Of a stretch of 64,000 bases of DNA, positions 24,161-32,846 are shown in pieces. Positions within the stretch are counted from its first letter, which is position 1. The number at the start of each line of letters is the position of its first letter. Both the position numbers and the translations under genes were made by a program. This DNA comes from Siphonobacter sp048595215 (GTDB lineage: Bacteria > Bacteroidota > Bacteroidia > Cytophagales > Spirosomataceae). The stretch is taken from positions 11,889-75,888 of the forward strand of contig NZ_JBMDWJ010000197.1 of NCBI RefSeq assembly GCF_048595215.1, read 5' to 3'. The notes under the pieces were generated by a model. That model did not search any database. It was given only the letters and a program-made list of their open reading frames with translations, and was not told the origin of the DNA.

Positions 24161-27002
24161 AACGCGTCGCCTTTGCTGAAGGCAGTGCCGCTGCGGGTTC
24201 CAGTCGCTGATTCACCCCTTTTTCAATCATGGGTAACCCTTCGACCATCCATTGCGGAGCTGGAGCATCCTTCAGGTAGTGATCCAAGTATTGCCACATG
24301 CGGATAGTCCAGTCTTTCTGGTTTTTACGCACGCGAAGACCGTGCTTCTCCGTGTTGTAGTTGAGCATCCAGGCGGGTTTACCCAGACGTTTCAGACCCA
24401 CGTACAGCTCAATGCCCTGATACCAGGGTACTGCGTCGTCTTCATCGTTGTGCAGGATCAGAGCCGGCGTTTGTACGTTGGGTAAATAAAACAGCGGCGA
24501 GTTATCGAGGTACTGCTGCGGTTTTTCCCAAAGCGTACCACCGATGCGGCTTTGCGTATGCTCGTACTGAGCCTGACGACTCAGGCCCGTTCCCCAGCGG
24601 ATACCGCCGTAGGCACTTGTCATGTTGGCGACGGGAGCACCCGGTACGGCCGTCTTGAACAGATTCGTTTTCGTAATCAGATACGCCGTCTGGTAGCCGC
24701 CCCAGCTATGGCCTACGATGCCCAGCCGCGTACGATCTACCCAGGGATTTTCCAGTAACTTCAATACACCGGGAATAATACAGCTGTAAGCACTCGGACC
24801 GGGATAGCCATCCTGATACACGATGTCCGGTACGAATACGATATACCCGTTGGAAACCGAGTACGCATAGTTGTTACGGGCACTCGCGGTCGGAGCGGGC
24901 GTTACGAAGTTGTGGATGTTATCCGATTCCTTTTCGTAGAAATACGTAATCATGGGGTACTTCTTCGTCGAATCGAAATCGTCGGGTTTGTAGAGCAATC
25001 CCTGTAGCGTTACGCCATCGCCCGATACCCAGCTCACCATTTCCACCGTACCCCAGCGATAGGCTTTCGTCTGCTCGCCCAGGTTGGAGATCTTCCGAAT
25101 ATTTTTGAAGGACAGGTCCGTGGCCATCAGGTCCGGATAATCCCGGAACGTAGTTTTCGTGAAAAGCAGATCATTCGTATTCTTCGCCTTGGTTACCATC
25201 GGACTGGCCGCGAAATCGCCTTGGTGTAGTACTGTCAGCGTTGAGCCCGACCATTGAGCGTAACCACTCGCTTTCGTCGTATGATCGAAGAGGTGAACTA
25301 ACTGCGGTTTGGAAGGGTCAACCAGACCGCGATCTTCGGGATCAAGGTTGATGAAGCGATAGGTTTGCTTTACTTCCCGACCCTTGGTCAGTCGCGTCAG
25401 GCTAGTGGGATTCGCCGGATCTACCGTCCAAACATCGTACTTGTCGTAGATGTACAGCAGAGCATCACCTTTCGTCCAGCCGGTCGAGCCGTATCCCCGG
25501 GGGAAATCCGGATGATCGTCGTCTTCGTCCGCGAATTTCCGGTCTTTGGTCAACTGAACAGTCTTGCCCGTAGCAATTCTGTGAGCAAACCAAGCCGTAT
25601 CCGACAGGGAGAACCAGTACGCATACTTGCCTTCGGGCGACATGCGGATGTTAGCCCGAATGTTTTCACCAATCAGTTTCTTTGAACCATCTTTCGTAGA
25701 AACTACGTACGCATCGTTACGACTATTCCAGTCCCAGTGTTCGTGCGAGTACTTCAAATCCGAAAGAGCTACCACATAATCAGCGTTGCCATCAGCGACG
25801 GGCAGAATTTCGTCCATCTCCGTCATAGCCAGTTGCCGTAAGGCGTTCGTAGCCGGATCGTAAACGGCAGTGTACGAACGTTTCTTATCGCGTTCGGCGG
25901 TTACTTTCTGCTGCGGTTGCAGGGTACGGTCTTTCGGTCCCCACACTTCTACGTTTACCACTTCTTCGGGTAACATCGTTGTATCGGCTACGGCAGGAAC
26001 GGGAGCGGTACCGAAGAACAGTTTCGAGCCGTTTTTGGCAAAAGCCAGCGGAGCATCGCCACTCACCAGCCAGCCTTTCGGACCGGGTTGATTGGCCTGA
26101 TCCGCTACTTTGAGAGCCTGAGCCTGACCGGATTTCCAGTAGTACAACTGATGGTAATGCACCAACGATTTGGTGTTGGTATCGGGATCGGTTACGAAGG
26201 CGAGTTGGTCGCCGACTTCGTCGAAGCTGAGTTTCTTGGTCTTGCCTTTCGCTTCGAATATTTTCTGCGAAGAGCCGTTGGCCAGATCGATTACGTAAAC
26301 ACCGGGGAGCTTTACCGTACTGTCGTTGCCCGTAGTAACGTACGCCAGCCGTTTGCCATTTTTGCTGAAGGCATAATCCGTCACGAAGGAATAGGAAGTC
26401 TGCGTGCCCGATTTTAGGTTTTTCAGGACAAGCTGATATCCATTTTCTTCGGACTCCTTTTTAGCGGGTTTGCGATTGGTACGGCGGGCGGTCGTATCGC
26501 GTTTGGCCGCGGGTGTTTCCAGCTGATAGGCTACGAATCCACCCGCTTTTTCGGGGAGAGCAAAGGAGGAGACCTTCGGGATTTTGGTAAGTTCACTGGT
26601 TTTCAGTGAATAAATACCCAGCGAATCTTTGGGCATGTCTTCCCGCTTTTTCTTCTTCCGCTTGGCATCGCGTACGACTGCGGCTTGCGGCTTGATTTTA
26701 AAAACGGCTACTTCCGAGTCGTAGCTGACCCGAATGTCGGCGGCTCGCTGAACGGAGTCAATTTTGCTCTTTTTCAGTCCGTAAAAAATCGCGTTACCAT
26801 CGCCCTCCTGAGGGTTGGCGGTGTAAATGGCCCAGTCGCCATCGTTGGAGAGCGTACGGTACGTAATGGATTTCCAGCCGTCGTACACGCTGTGCGTGAG
26901 GGCTTTTTTAGGTAGGGACGGAGGAGTCGGTTTCTTCCCTTTTTTCTGGCCGTAGGCCATGCTGGTAAGGACCAGCAAAGGCAAGAGTAAGAGTTTTTTC
27001 AT
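24159..27002 (-). CDS. S9 family serine peptidase (prolyl oligopeptidase/DPP family), exported
   Basis: 947 residues from the ATG at 27002, chosen because a signal peptide begins there (MKKLLLLPLLVLTSMAYGQ). A beta-propeller region of about 650 residues precedes the alpha/beta hydrolase domain. The catalytic serine is in GHSWGGYQTA (Ser766), the Asp in NDEDDAVPW and the His in TEKHGLR. The preceding YFYEKES and the pattern LTYFYE resemble the large S9 peptidases of Bacteroidota. The enzyme probably trims peptides in the periplasm. It is longer than typical DPP IV (about 750) owing to the N-terminal region. Monocistronic, with a terminator between it and the subtilase gene upstream. Confidence 0.9.
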   Translation of the reverse strand: MKKLLLLPLLVLTSMAYGQKKGKKPTPPSLPKKALTHSVYDGWKSITYRTLSNDGDWAIYTANPQEGDGNAIFYGLKKSKIDSVQRAADIRVSYDSEVAVFKIKPQAAVVRDAKRKKKKREDMPKDSLGIYSLKTSELTKIPKVSSFALPEKAGGFVAYQLETPAAKRDTTARRTNRKPAKKESEENGYQLVLKNLKSGTQTSYSFVTDYAFSKNGKRLAYVTTGNDSTVKLPGVYVIDLANGSSQKIFEAKGKTKKLSFDEVGDQLAFVTDPDTNTKSLVHYHQLYYWKSGQAQALKVADQANQPGPKGWLVSGDAPLAFAKNGSKLFFGTAPVPAVADTTMLPEEVVNVEVWGPKDRTLQPQQKVTAERDKKRSYTAVYDPATNALRQLAMTEMDEILPVADGNADYVVALSDLKYSHEHWDWNSRNDAYVVSTKDGSKKLIGENIRANIRMSPEGKYAYWFSLSDTAWFAHRIATGKTVQLTKDRKFADEDDDHPDFPRGYGSTGWTKGDALLYIYDKYDVWTVDPANPTSLTRLTKGREVKQTYRFINLDPEDRGLVDPSKPQLVHLFDHTTKASGYAQWSGSTLTVLHQGDFAASPMVTKAKNTNDLLFTKTTFRDYPDLMATDLSFKNIRKISNLGEQTKAYRWGTVEMVSWVSGDGVTLQGLLYKPDDFDSTKKYPMITYFYEKESDNIHNFVTPAPTASARNNYAYSVSNGYIVFVPDIVYQDGYPGPSAYSCIIPGVLKLLENPWVDRTRLGIVGHSWGGYQTAYLITKTNLFKTAVPGAPVANMTSAYGGIRWGTGLSRQAQYEHTQSRIGGTLWEKPQQYLDNSPLFYLPNVQTPALILHNDEDDAVPWYQGIELYVGLKRLGKPAWMLNYNTEKHGLRVRKNQKDWTIRMWQYLDHYLKDAPAPQWMVEGLPMIEKGVNQRLEPAAALPSAKATR

Positions 27003-27202
27003 AGTGAGAATGAAACGATTTCTTTGCAATGAAGATACACCAAAGCCAGCCGTGAACTTTCAAGTCAGCGACTTTTCAGGCAAATCTCAAGACCAAAGCT
27101 GTAGGGGGCGTTTTATAATCTGGAATGGGTACTACTTTATACTCGAATAATGAAGTAAGTCGAATAATGGCTGTGTAATCATTTCCAATTGCTTATTCAT
27201 GA

Positions 27203-27237
27203 AAGAAGCCGTAAAAGTCATGCTTTTACGGCTTCTG
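27203..27237 (-). terminator. Terminator of the subtilase operon
   Basis: AGAAGCCGTAAAAG (27204-27217) pairs with 27223-27236 perfectly, loop TCATG; the minus-strand end is followed by TTTC. It lies 30 bp behind the subtilase stop. Confidence 0.75.
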
Positions 27238-27265
27238 GGTGTACTAGAGATAGATGCTGGATGTC

Positions 27266-28957
27266 CTACCATTTCAGCCAGCGGGCCGTGTAGTTCTCCG
27301 CGTCCCGTGAGAATCGCAACAGGTACATACCCGAAGGCATCGGAAGCGATCCAATGGCAAGTTCAGCCCGGCGACCGGAAACTTGTCCTTCCCAGAAAAT
27401 GCGTCCCTGCGTATCCAGTAAGGTTACGGCGTACGTACGGTTTTGCTCGTTAAATGGCAACTCGGCGATGGGATTGCGGGAGCCACTCGTGGGATTAGGT
27501 ACAATGCGTACGCCTTCTTTCTTGCGGAACGCCTGTACGGCCTGCTCCGCTCTCAGGTAGTTGGGTACACCGTAGCCCAGAAAGTTGTCCGGTTCTTCGT
27601 TCTTGTGAGCCGATTGCTTGAGTAAGGAAATCACTTCCATGTTGGTCAGATACGGATACGCCTGCCAGAAACTAGTCGCCATACCCGCCAGCAGGGGCGA
27701 GGCATACGAAGTTCCACCGCCCGAAGCCAACTGTCCGTTGAGGGCATTGATGACTACATTACCGGAGCCCATGGCCGATAAATCGGGCTTCATGCGTCCA
27801 TCCGCCGTTGGCCCGATGGAACTAAAGTTGGCCCGAGCCATGCGTGAGTCAACGGCTCCTACGGTAATGATGGAATCCGCATCCGCGGGTACGGTGATGT
27901 AACGCCAGGCATCGCTGCCTTCGTTACCCGCCGCAACCACTACCAGAATACCCGTTTCAGCAGCCCATTTAGCGGCCCGGGTCGAAAGAGCCTTCTGGCC
28001 GTTCAGATCCTGATAGGTATAGCTGGTAGCCGGATTGTCGAACGTCGAATAGCCTAAAGAAGAGTTGATCACGTCTACCCCCACGCTATCAGCGTATTCA
28101 GCAGCGGCTAGCCAAAAAGCTTCTTCCTGCCGTTTTTCGCCGGAATTGTCTTCCGTGTGAAGCAACAGATACGAGGCTTTATAAGCGGTACCAATTAATT
28201 GGCCCGGCAGGTAAGCCGCCATCAGGGAGAGTACACTGTTGCCGTGCGTACCCTGATCGTATACGTTGGCGTTATTCGCTACGAAATCGTAGGTGCCTAG
28301 AATCCGGTTTTCGTCAAACAGGTGTTTGAACGCCGCCTGTGTATTGACGCTCAGAAAGCCATTATCGATCACGCCTACCCACATGCCTTCGCCGTGGAAA
28401 CCCCGGGCGTGCATCGAGTCCACTCGCATCTGACCAATTTGAGCTTGAGAATACCCATAATCCAGAGCTTTGGGATTTTTTGGGGTAGAAGCAAGGGGAG
28501 ACGCTTCCAGCGGTTGCAGGTGAGCCGACCAGGCTTTGCTGCCGCTACGAATGCCCGGCGTCGTGGTGACGGGTACTGCACTCAAAGGAACGTTACCATC
28601 ATTACCGGCCACGAAAGGCAGGGTTTTGATCTCTTCCAGTTGCTGAGGAGTACATTCAACGAGTACGCCATTGGCCCAACGGGTTTTGTACCAGACTTTC
28701 GCTCCTTTTTCCCGAACGGCCTGAATGTAGGTTGGATTAGGCGGCAGGTCGCGTTCAGAAACAACCAGATTTTGTTTGAAACGACGCTCAATGGAACGTT
28801 TGGATAGAAACTCTTGCGGGCGATTGACGTCGTAGGGTGAATTGGTTTTGTCCTTGAATACGACCAGATACTTGGCCGTCGTTTGGGCCTGAACCGAGAA
28901 AAATGCACACGCTAACAGTGCCGATAAACCAGCCCGAAGCCCTCTATTCTTTACCAT
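27266..28957 (-). CDS. S8 subtilisin-like peptidase with type IX secretion tail
   Basis: 563 residues from the ATG at 28957, where a signal peptide starts (KNRGLRAGLSALLACAFFSVQA). The subtilase triad is visible: Asp in VGVIDNGF, His in GTHGNSV and Ser in GGTSYASPLLAG, with the oxyanion Asn in AAGNEG. An N-terminal stretch resembles an I9-type prodomain (KYLVVFKDK). The last 75 residues are a C-terminal sorting domain (VPNPTSG start, GMYLLRF, ending in a basic KW), which targets the protein to the type IX secretion system and the cell surface. The start overlaps the upstream lipoprotein gene by 14 bp, so both are co-translated. Confidence 0.9.
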   Translation of the reverse strand: MVKNRGLRAGLSALLACAFFSVQAQTTAKYLVVFKDKTNSPYDVNRPQEFLSKRSIERRFKQNLVVSERDLPPNPTYIQAVREKGAKVWYKTRWANGVLVECTPQQLEEIKTLPFVAGNDGNVPLSAVPVTTTPGIRSGSKAWSAHLQPLEASPLASTPKNPKALDYGYSQAQIGQMRVDSMHARGFHGEGMWVGVIDNGFLSVNTQAAFKHLFDENRILGTYDFVANNANVYDQGTHGNSVLSLMAAYLPGQLIGTAYKASYLLLHTEDNSGEKRQEEAFWLAAAEYADSVGVDVINSSLGYSTFDNPATSYTYQDLNGQKALSTRAAKWAAETGILVVVAAGNEGSDAWRYITVPADADSIITVGAVDSRMARANFSSIGPTADGRMKPDLSAMGSGNVVINALNGQLASGGGTSYASPLLAGMATSFWQAYPYLTNMEVISLLKQSAHKNEEPDNFLGYGVPNYLRAEQAVQAFRKKEGVRIVPNPTSGSRNPIAELPFNEQNRTYAVTLLDTQGRIFWEGQVSGRRAELAIGSLPMPSGMYLLRFSRDAENYTARWLKW

Positions 28958-29624
28958 AACTAGATATTTGCTGAATGAAGCGAGTTCCAAAATCAATTTT
29001 ATTCTGACCAAAGCAATCGCCGGACTGGCAGTAATACAGTTCCGTACGTTCCCGGTAAATCAGTCCGACTCCTTTGGCGTATATTTCTTTACGATTTACG
29101 AAATCAATGGCTGATACTTTGTTCTCCTGTACGACCGTCAGCGTTTTAGAAAAATCGTTTGTGCCGATTTTTAGTGGTTCGTCCAGTTGAGTCACCTCGT
29201 ATTCGTCCGGGTCATTACTATTCAAAACGTTGCCGTTCCAGGTTTGTTTAACATAGATCGGGAACCAGAGTTTTACGTAGGGTACGTTGTTTTCCGTGCG
29301 AATGGCCTGATTCAGGGTTCGACGAGCCGTCCATACGGAATCAATGGCCCAGGTCTGCTGCTGGTTAGTACGGCGGTAGCGTTCGAGGCGGAAGGAGGGT
29401 TCGCCGTCTAATCCCGTAAAGGCGTCCGCTACGAGTTCTTTAATCTGATACTGTGACCGTACCGAATCCTGAGCCAGGGCGTACTGCGTTTGAGTGACAT
29501 CGTAAATAATAAAATTGCCTTTTTCGAGTGGGAAGTAATCGTAAGCGGTTGCCGGTTCGGTTTCGGCGGGCTTACAAGACCAGACACTCAACGCAAGGAA
29601 TAAGACAGCGTATAACTTTTTCAT
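28944..29624 (-). CDS. lipoprotein, function unknown
   Basis: 226 residues with a lipoprotein signal MKKLYAVLFLALSVWSC; the Cys is the lipidation site. The mature part looks beta-rich (YDYFPLEKGNFIIYDV, SFRLERYRRT, VPYVKLWFPIYVKQTWNGNV) and includes a Cys-containing end (YYCQSGDCFGQ) that could form a disulfide. No family known to me. Its last codons overlap the subtilase start by 14 bp (ATGGTAAAGAATAG), so a functional link to the T9SS peptidase, such as a surface partner or inhibitor, is a reasonable guess but unproven. Confidence 0.7.
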   Translation of the reverse strand: MKKLYAVLFLALSVWSCKPAETEPATAYDYFPLEKGNFIIYDVTQTQYALAQDSVRSQYQIKELVADAFTGLDGEPSFRLERYRRTNQQQTWAIDSVWTARRTLNQAIRTENNVPYVKLWFPIYVKQTWNGNVLNSNDPDEYEVTQLDEPLKIGTNDFSKTLTVVQENKVSAIDFVNRKEIYAKGVGLIYRERTELYYCQSGDCFGQNKIDFGTRFIQQISSYGKE

Positions 29625-29705
29625 ACAGAGGGATGGAGATAGAGTAATTAGGTGGGTATTGAACGATGATTAAAACGAAAATTAAAGGTACTGTTTTCTT
29701 GTAAC

Positions 29706-29758
29706 GTTAAAAAAGTTTGAAAGCATGTATACGAGCTACACGTTTCAAACTTTTTAAC
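29706..29758. repeat. Long AT-rich hairpin
   Basis: GTTAAAAAAGTTTGAAAGC (29706-29724) and GTTTCAAACTTTTTAAC (29742-29758) pair almost completely. It sits between the guaA terminator and the lipoprotein gene. Function unknown. Confidence 0.5.
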
Positions 29759-29765
29759 AAAAACG

Positions 29766-29793
29766 AAAAGCCGGAGCAAAGCCTCCGGCTTTC
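29766..29793 (-). terminator. Terminator of guaA
   Basis: AAAGCCGGAG (29767-29776) pairs with CTCCGGCTTT (29783-29792), loop CAAAGC; minus strand continues into CGTTTTTG. Ten bases behind the guaA stop. Confidence 0.85.
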
Positions 29794-29802
29794 GTAGTAT
29801 GA

Positions 29803-31335
29803 TTACTCCCACTCAATAGTGGCCGGGGGTTTTGAAGAAATGTCGTATACGACGCGGTTTACGCCTTTCACCCGGTTGATGATTTCGTTGGAAACTTCCG
29901 CCAGAAACTCGTAAGGCAAGTGTACCCAGTCGGCAGTCATCCCGTCTACGGAGGCCACGGCCCGCAGAGCCACGACGCGTTCGTAGGTACGCTCATCGCC
30001 CATGACGCCAACGGACTGGATGGGAAGCAGAATAGCTCCGGCTTGCCATACCTGATTGTAGAGGCCTTTTTCCCGGAGTTTGCCAATGAAAATGGCGTCT
30101 ACTTCCTGGAGAATGGCTACTTTCTCAGCAGTAATATCACCCAAAATCCGAATGGCCAGACCCGGTCCGGGGAAGGGGTGGCGACCCAAAATGGATTCCA
30201 CGATACCCAGCTCACGGCCCACGCGACGTACTTCATCCTTAAACAGGGTACGCAGCGGTTCGATGACCTGAAGTTTCATGAAATCGGGCAAGCCACCTAC
30301 GTTGTGGTGTGATTTAATCGTAGCGGAGGGACCTTTCACGGATACCGATTCAATCACGTCGGGGTAGATCGTACCCTGACCTAACCAGCTTACGTCGGTT
30401 AGCAGGTGAGCTTCCTGATCGAATACTTCGATAAAAGAACGGCCAATGGCTTTGCGTTTATCTTCGGGGTCGGTTAGGCCAAACAGAGCGGTGTAGAACT
30501 GCTCTTTGGCGTTTACGCCTTTGATGTTCAGGCCCATATCCTGGTAGGAATGCAGTACCTGCTCGAATTCGTCTTTCCGCAGCAGACCGTTATCTACGAA
30601 GATACAGTACAGGTTCGGTCCGATGGCCCGGTGAATCAGCATGGCTGCTACCGTAGAATCGACGCCACCGGAAAGAGCCATGACTACTTTGTCGTTGCCC
30701 AGTTTTTCCTTGAGTTGCTCGACTACTTCATCTACGAAGTTAGCGGGCGTCCATTCCTGCTTGCAACCGCAGATGTCCACCAGGAAGTTTTTCAGTACTT
30801 CCTTGCCTTCCAGCGAGTGGGTCACCTCGGGGTGAAACTGAATGCCGTAGGTTTCTTCGCCTTCAATTTTAAAAGCGGCTACGCGTACGGTTTCCGTGGA
30901 GCCAATGATGGTAAAGTTGTCGGGAATCGTTACGATGGTATCACCGTGGGACATCCATACCTGTGACTCGGGCGTCAGGTTTTGCAACAGTACCGAACGG
31001 TTGGCATCGTCCGAGTGCAGCATGGCCCGTCCGTATTCTCGGATTTTAGAAGGAGCTACTTCGCCACCGGAGGTTTGAGCCAGCAGCTGGGCTCCGTAGC
31101 AAACACCTAGCAAAGGCAACTGACCGCGGAACTGCGACAAGTCCGGATGTGGAGAGTCGGCGTCGCGTACCGAACAGGGACTACCGGAAAGGATAACCCC
31201 TTTCACAGAAGCGTCGAGTTCGGGAAAATGATTATACGGATGAATTTCGCAATACACGTTTAACTCGCGAACCCGGCGGGCGATGAGCTGCGTATACTGC
31301 GAGCCAAAATCGAGAATAAGAATTTTTTCAGTCAT
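29803..31335 (-). CDS. guaA: GMP synthase (glutamine-hydrolysing)
   Basis: 510 residues, full length. The N-terminal amidotransferase domain has the nucleophile in LGVCYGAQ (Cys79) and the GIQFHPEVTHS His-Glu pair. The ATP pyrophosphatase domain follows with ALSGGVDST, and the C-terminal dimerisation domain ends in KPPATIEWE. It converts XMP, ATP and glutamine to GMP, the last step of de novo GMP synthesis. The gene is monocistronic with its own terminator; no purine riboswitch is visible upstream. Confidence 0.97.
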   Translation of the reverse strand: MTEKILILDFGSQYTQLIARRVRELNVYCEIHPYNHFPELDASVKGVILSGSPCSVRDADSPHPDLSQFRGQLPLLGVCYGAQLLAQTSGGEVAPSKIREYGRAMLHSDDANRSVLLQNLTPESQVWMSHGDTIVTIPDNFTIIGSTETVRVAAFKIEGEETYGIQFHPEVTHSLEGKEVLKNFLVDICGCKQEWTPANFVDEVVEQLKEKLGNDKVVMALSGGVDSTVAAMLIHRAIGPNLYCIFVDNGLLRKDEFEQVLHSYQDMGLNIKGVNAKEQFYTALFGLTDPEDKRKAIGRSFIEVFDQEAHLLTDVSWLGQGTIYPDVIESVSVKGPSATIKSHHNVGGLPDFMKLQVIEPLRTLFKDEVRRVGRELGIVESILGRHPFPGPGLAIRILGDITAEKVAILQEVDAIFIGKLREKGLYNQVWQAGAILLPIQSVGVMGDERTYERVVALRAVASVDGMTADWVHLPYEFLAEVSNEIINRVKGVNRVVYDISSKPPATIEWE

Positions 31336-31385
31336 GTGTGTACCGACAATTGGTCAGTAAGGAATCGATAAAAAAAGAGTTCTGC

Positions 31386-31482
31386 GTTTGGGAGGGGTTT
31401 AAGGTTGGAAGTTTGAAATATAAGGTCTAAAACTTGATCTCAACCTTCAAACCCTATCAAACATTAAACCCCTTCTCAAACG
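31386..31482. repeat. Imperfect inverted repeat of GTTTGA/AGGGGTTT motifs
   Basis: GTTTGGGAGGGGTTTAA at the left end and TTAAACCCCTTCTCAAAC at the right end pair with few mismatches; inside, GGTTGGAAGTTTGA and TCAACCTTCAAAC also face each other. The element fills the guaA-NamZ gap. Its low-complexity composition resembles dispersed repeats. Confidence 0.55.
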
Positions 31483-31486
31483 ACTA

Positions 31487-32671
31487 TCAAGGGTATCGTA
31501 AGTACTTTTTTCGAAGGGTTTTGTATTGACTCAACGCTGGCTCCCAGCTCTTCCGAATGTCGGATTCGCTCAGGCCCGCTTCCATTTGTTTCCGCAACTG
31601 GTCGGTACCCGCCAACTGATCAAAGGCTTTCGGACGGTTGATAAACTTGCTTTTATCCGGAGCTTTTGCATAAAAGTCCAGTACGTATTTCAGTGTAAAC
31701 CCTTCTTTCCAGGCATCGACTTTCCGAAGATCCAGGCCGTAGCAACGCACGCCTTCGTTGGGTGGATTCATGGCTCCGGGTTTGTCTACCGGGGTAAATT
31801 CGTACGTACCATACTTCGGCGAAGGACCGCCAATGACCTGAAATTGTGTATCCGTACCCCGGCCTAAACTGATTTCCGTACCCTCGAACAAACAGATGGA
31901 AGGGTACAGCAGAATACTTTGCTGATTGGGCAGATTGGGTGATGGAGCGACGGGTAGAGTATAGGGCGTTTGATGGGTATAATTCTGACAGAGAACCGTC
32001 ACGAGCTTGCATTTCACCCCGTTTTTCATCCAGCCTTCCTGATTGATCATCTCGGCTAGTTCAGCCACCGTGCAACCGTGGGAAATAGGTACGGGATTAA
32101 GTCCGACAAAGGAAGCAAACTTGCGGTCCAGTACGGGGCCATCCACTACGTGACCATTGGGATTCGGCCGATCCAGAATCAGTACCGTTTTGCCCTGTTC
32201 CGCTGCCGCTTCCATGACATAGTGCATGGTAGAGGTATACGTATAAAAACGGGCTCCGACATCCTGAATGTCAAACAGAAGAATATCGAGATCCTTGATT
32301 TGGTCGGGTGTGGGTTTCTTATTCGAGCCGTAGAGGGATACGACGGGTAAGCCGGTTTTCTGATCTAAGCCACTCGATACGAGTTCGCCCGCATCGGCCT
32401 TGCCGCGAAAGCCATGTTCGGGACCAAAGATGGTCTTAATCTGTACGCCCAGAGCCAACAAAGAATCGGCGAGGTGGGTTTTATTGGGAAATATGGAGGT
32501 ATGATTGACTACCAGTCCTACCTTTTTTCCTTTCAGCAAGGGCAAATACTCATTGGTTCGCTCGATACCGAGCGTAACCTTGGAAGCAGACTGGGCGTGT
32601 AAAATGGGCCGCGAACAGGCGACCACCAGTAAGAAAAGGGCCAGTAAACAGGGGATACGGAAAGAAACCAT
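31487..32671 (-). CDS. namZ: DUF1343 exo-beta-N-acetylmuramidase NamZ, lipoprotein
   Basis: 394 residues from the ATG at 32671. The N-terminus VSFRIPCLLALFLLVVACS is a lipoprotein signal. Conserved blocks are LKGKKVGLVVNHTSI, GPEHGFRGKADAGE, LLFDIQDVGARFYTYTSTMHYVMEAAAE, LDRPNPNGHVVDGPVL and LFEGTEISLGRGTDTQFQVIGGP, all typical of DUF1343/GH171. Characterised members release N-acetylmuramic acid from the ends of peptidoglycan chains. It should be anchored in the periplasm and fits cell-wall recycling, as does the VanX-like dipeptidase at 8.7 kb. Divergent from the permease gene. Confidence 0.88.
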   Translation of the reverse strand: MVSFRIPCLLALFLLVVACSRPILHAQSASKVTLGIERTNEYLPLLKGKKVGLVVNHTSIFPNKTHLADSLLALGVQIKTIFGPEHGFRGKADAGELVSSGLDQKTGLPVVSLYGSNKKPTPDQIKDLDILLFDIQDVGARFYTYTSTMHYVMEAAAEQGKTVLILDRPNPNGHVVDGPVLDRKFASFVGLNPVPISHGCTVAELAEMINQEGWMKNGVKCKLVTVLCQNYTHQTPYTLPVAPSPNLPNQQSILLYPSICLFEGTEISLGRGTDTQFQVIGGPSPKYGTYEFTPVDKPGAMNPPNEGVRCYGLDLRKVDAWKEGFTLKYVLDFYAKAPDKSKFINRPKAFDQLAGTDQLRKQMEAGLSESDIRKSWEPALSQYKTLRKKYLRYP

Positions 32672-32712
32672 GTGCAAATTTCGGGGGAAAGAGCGGAAAA
32701 ACCAACGCTAAG

Positions 32713-32742
32713 TTTGGAAAAGCACGGGAACCGCTACTTTTG
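32713..32742 (+). promoter_or_regulatory. Promoter of the LolE/FtsX-type permease gene
   Basis: TTTG at 32713-32716, 18 bp, then TACTTTTG at 32735-32742. The leader to the TTG start codon at 32847 is about 98 nt. Confidence 0.6.
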
Positions 32743-32846
32743 TAGTCAGGAAAAAAGGAGAAAACGATCAAATCTGAATCGTAAACCTGGTTTTCATTGG
32801 TTTTGAACATACCTGCATAAGCATCCAGTAACTAATACTATTTTCG

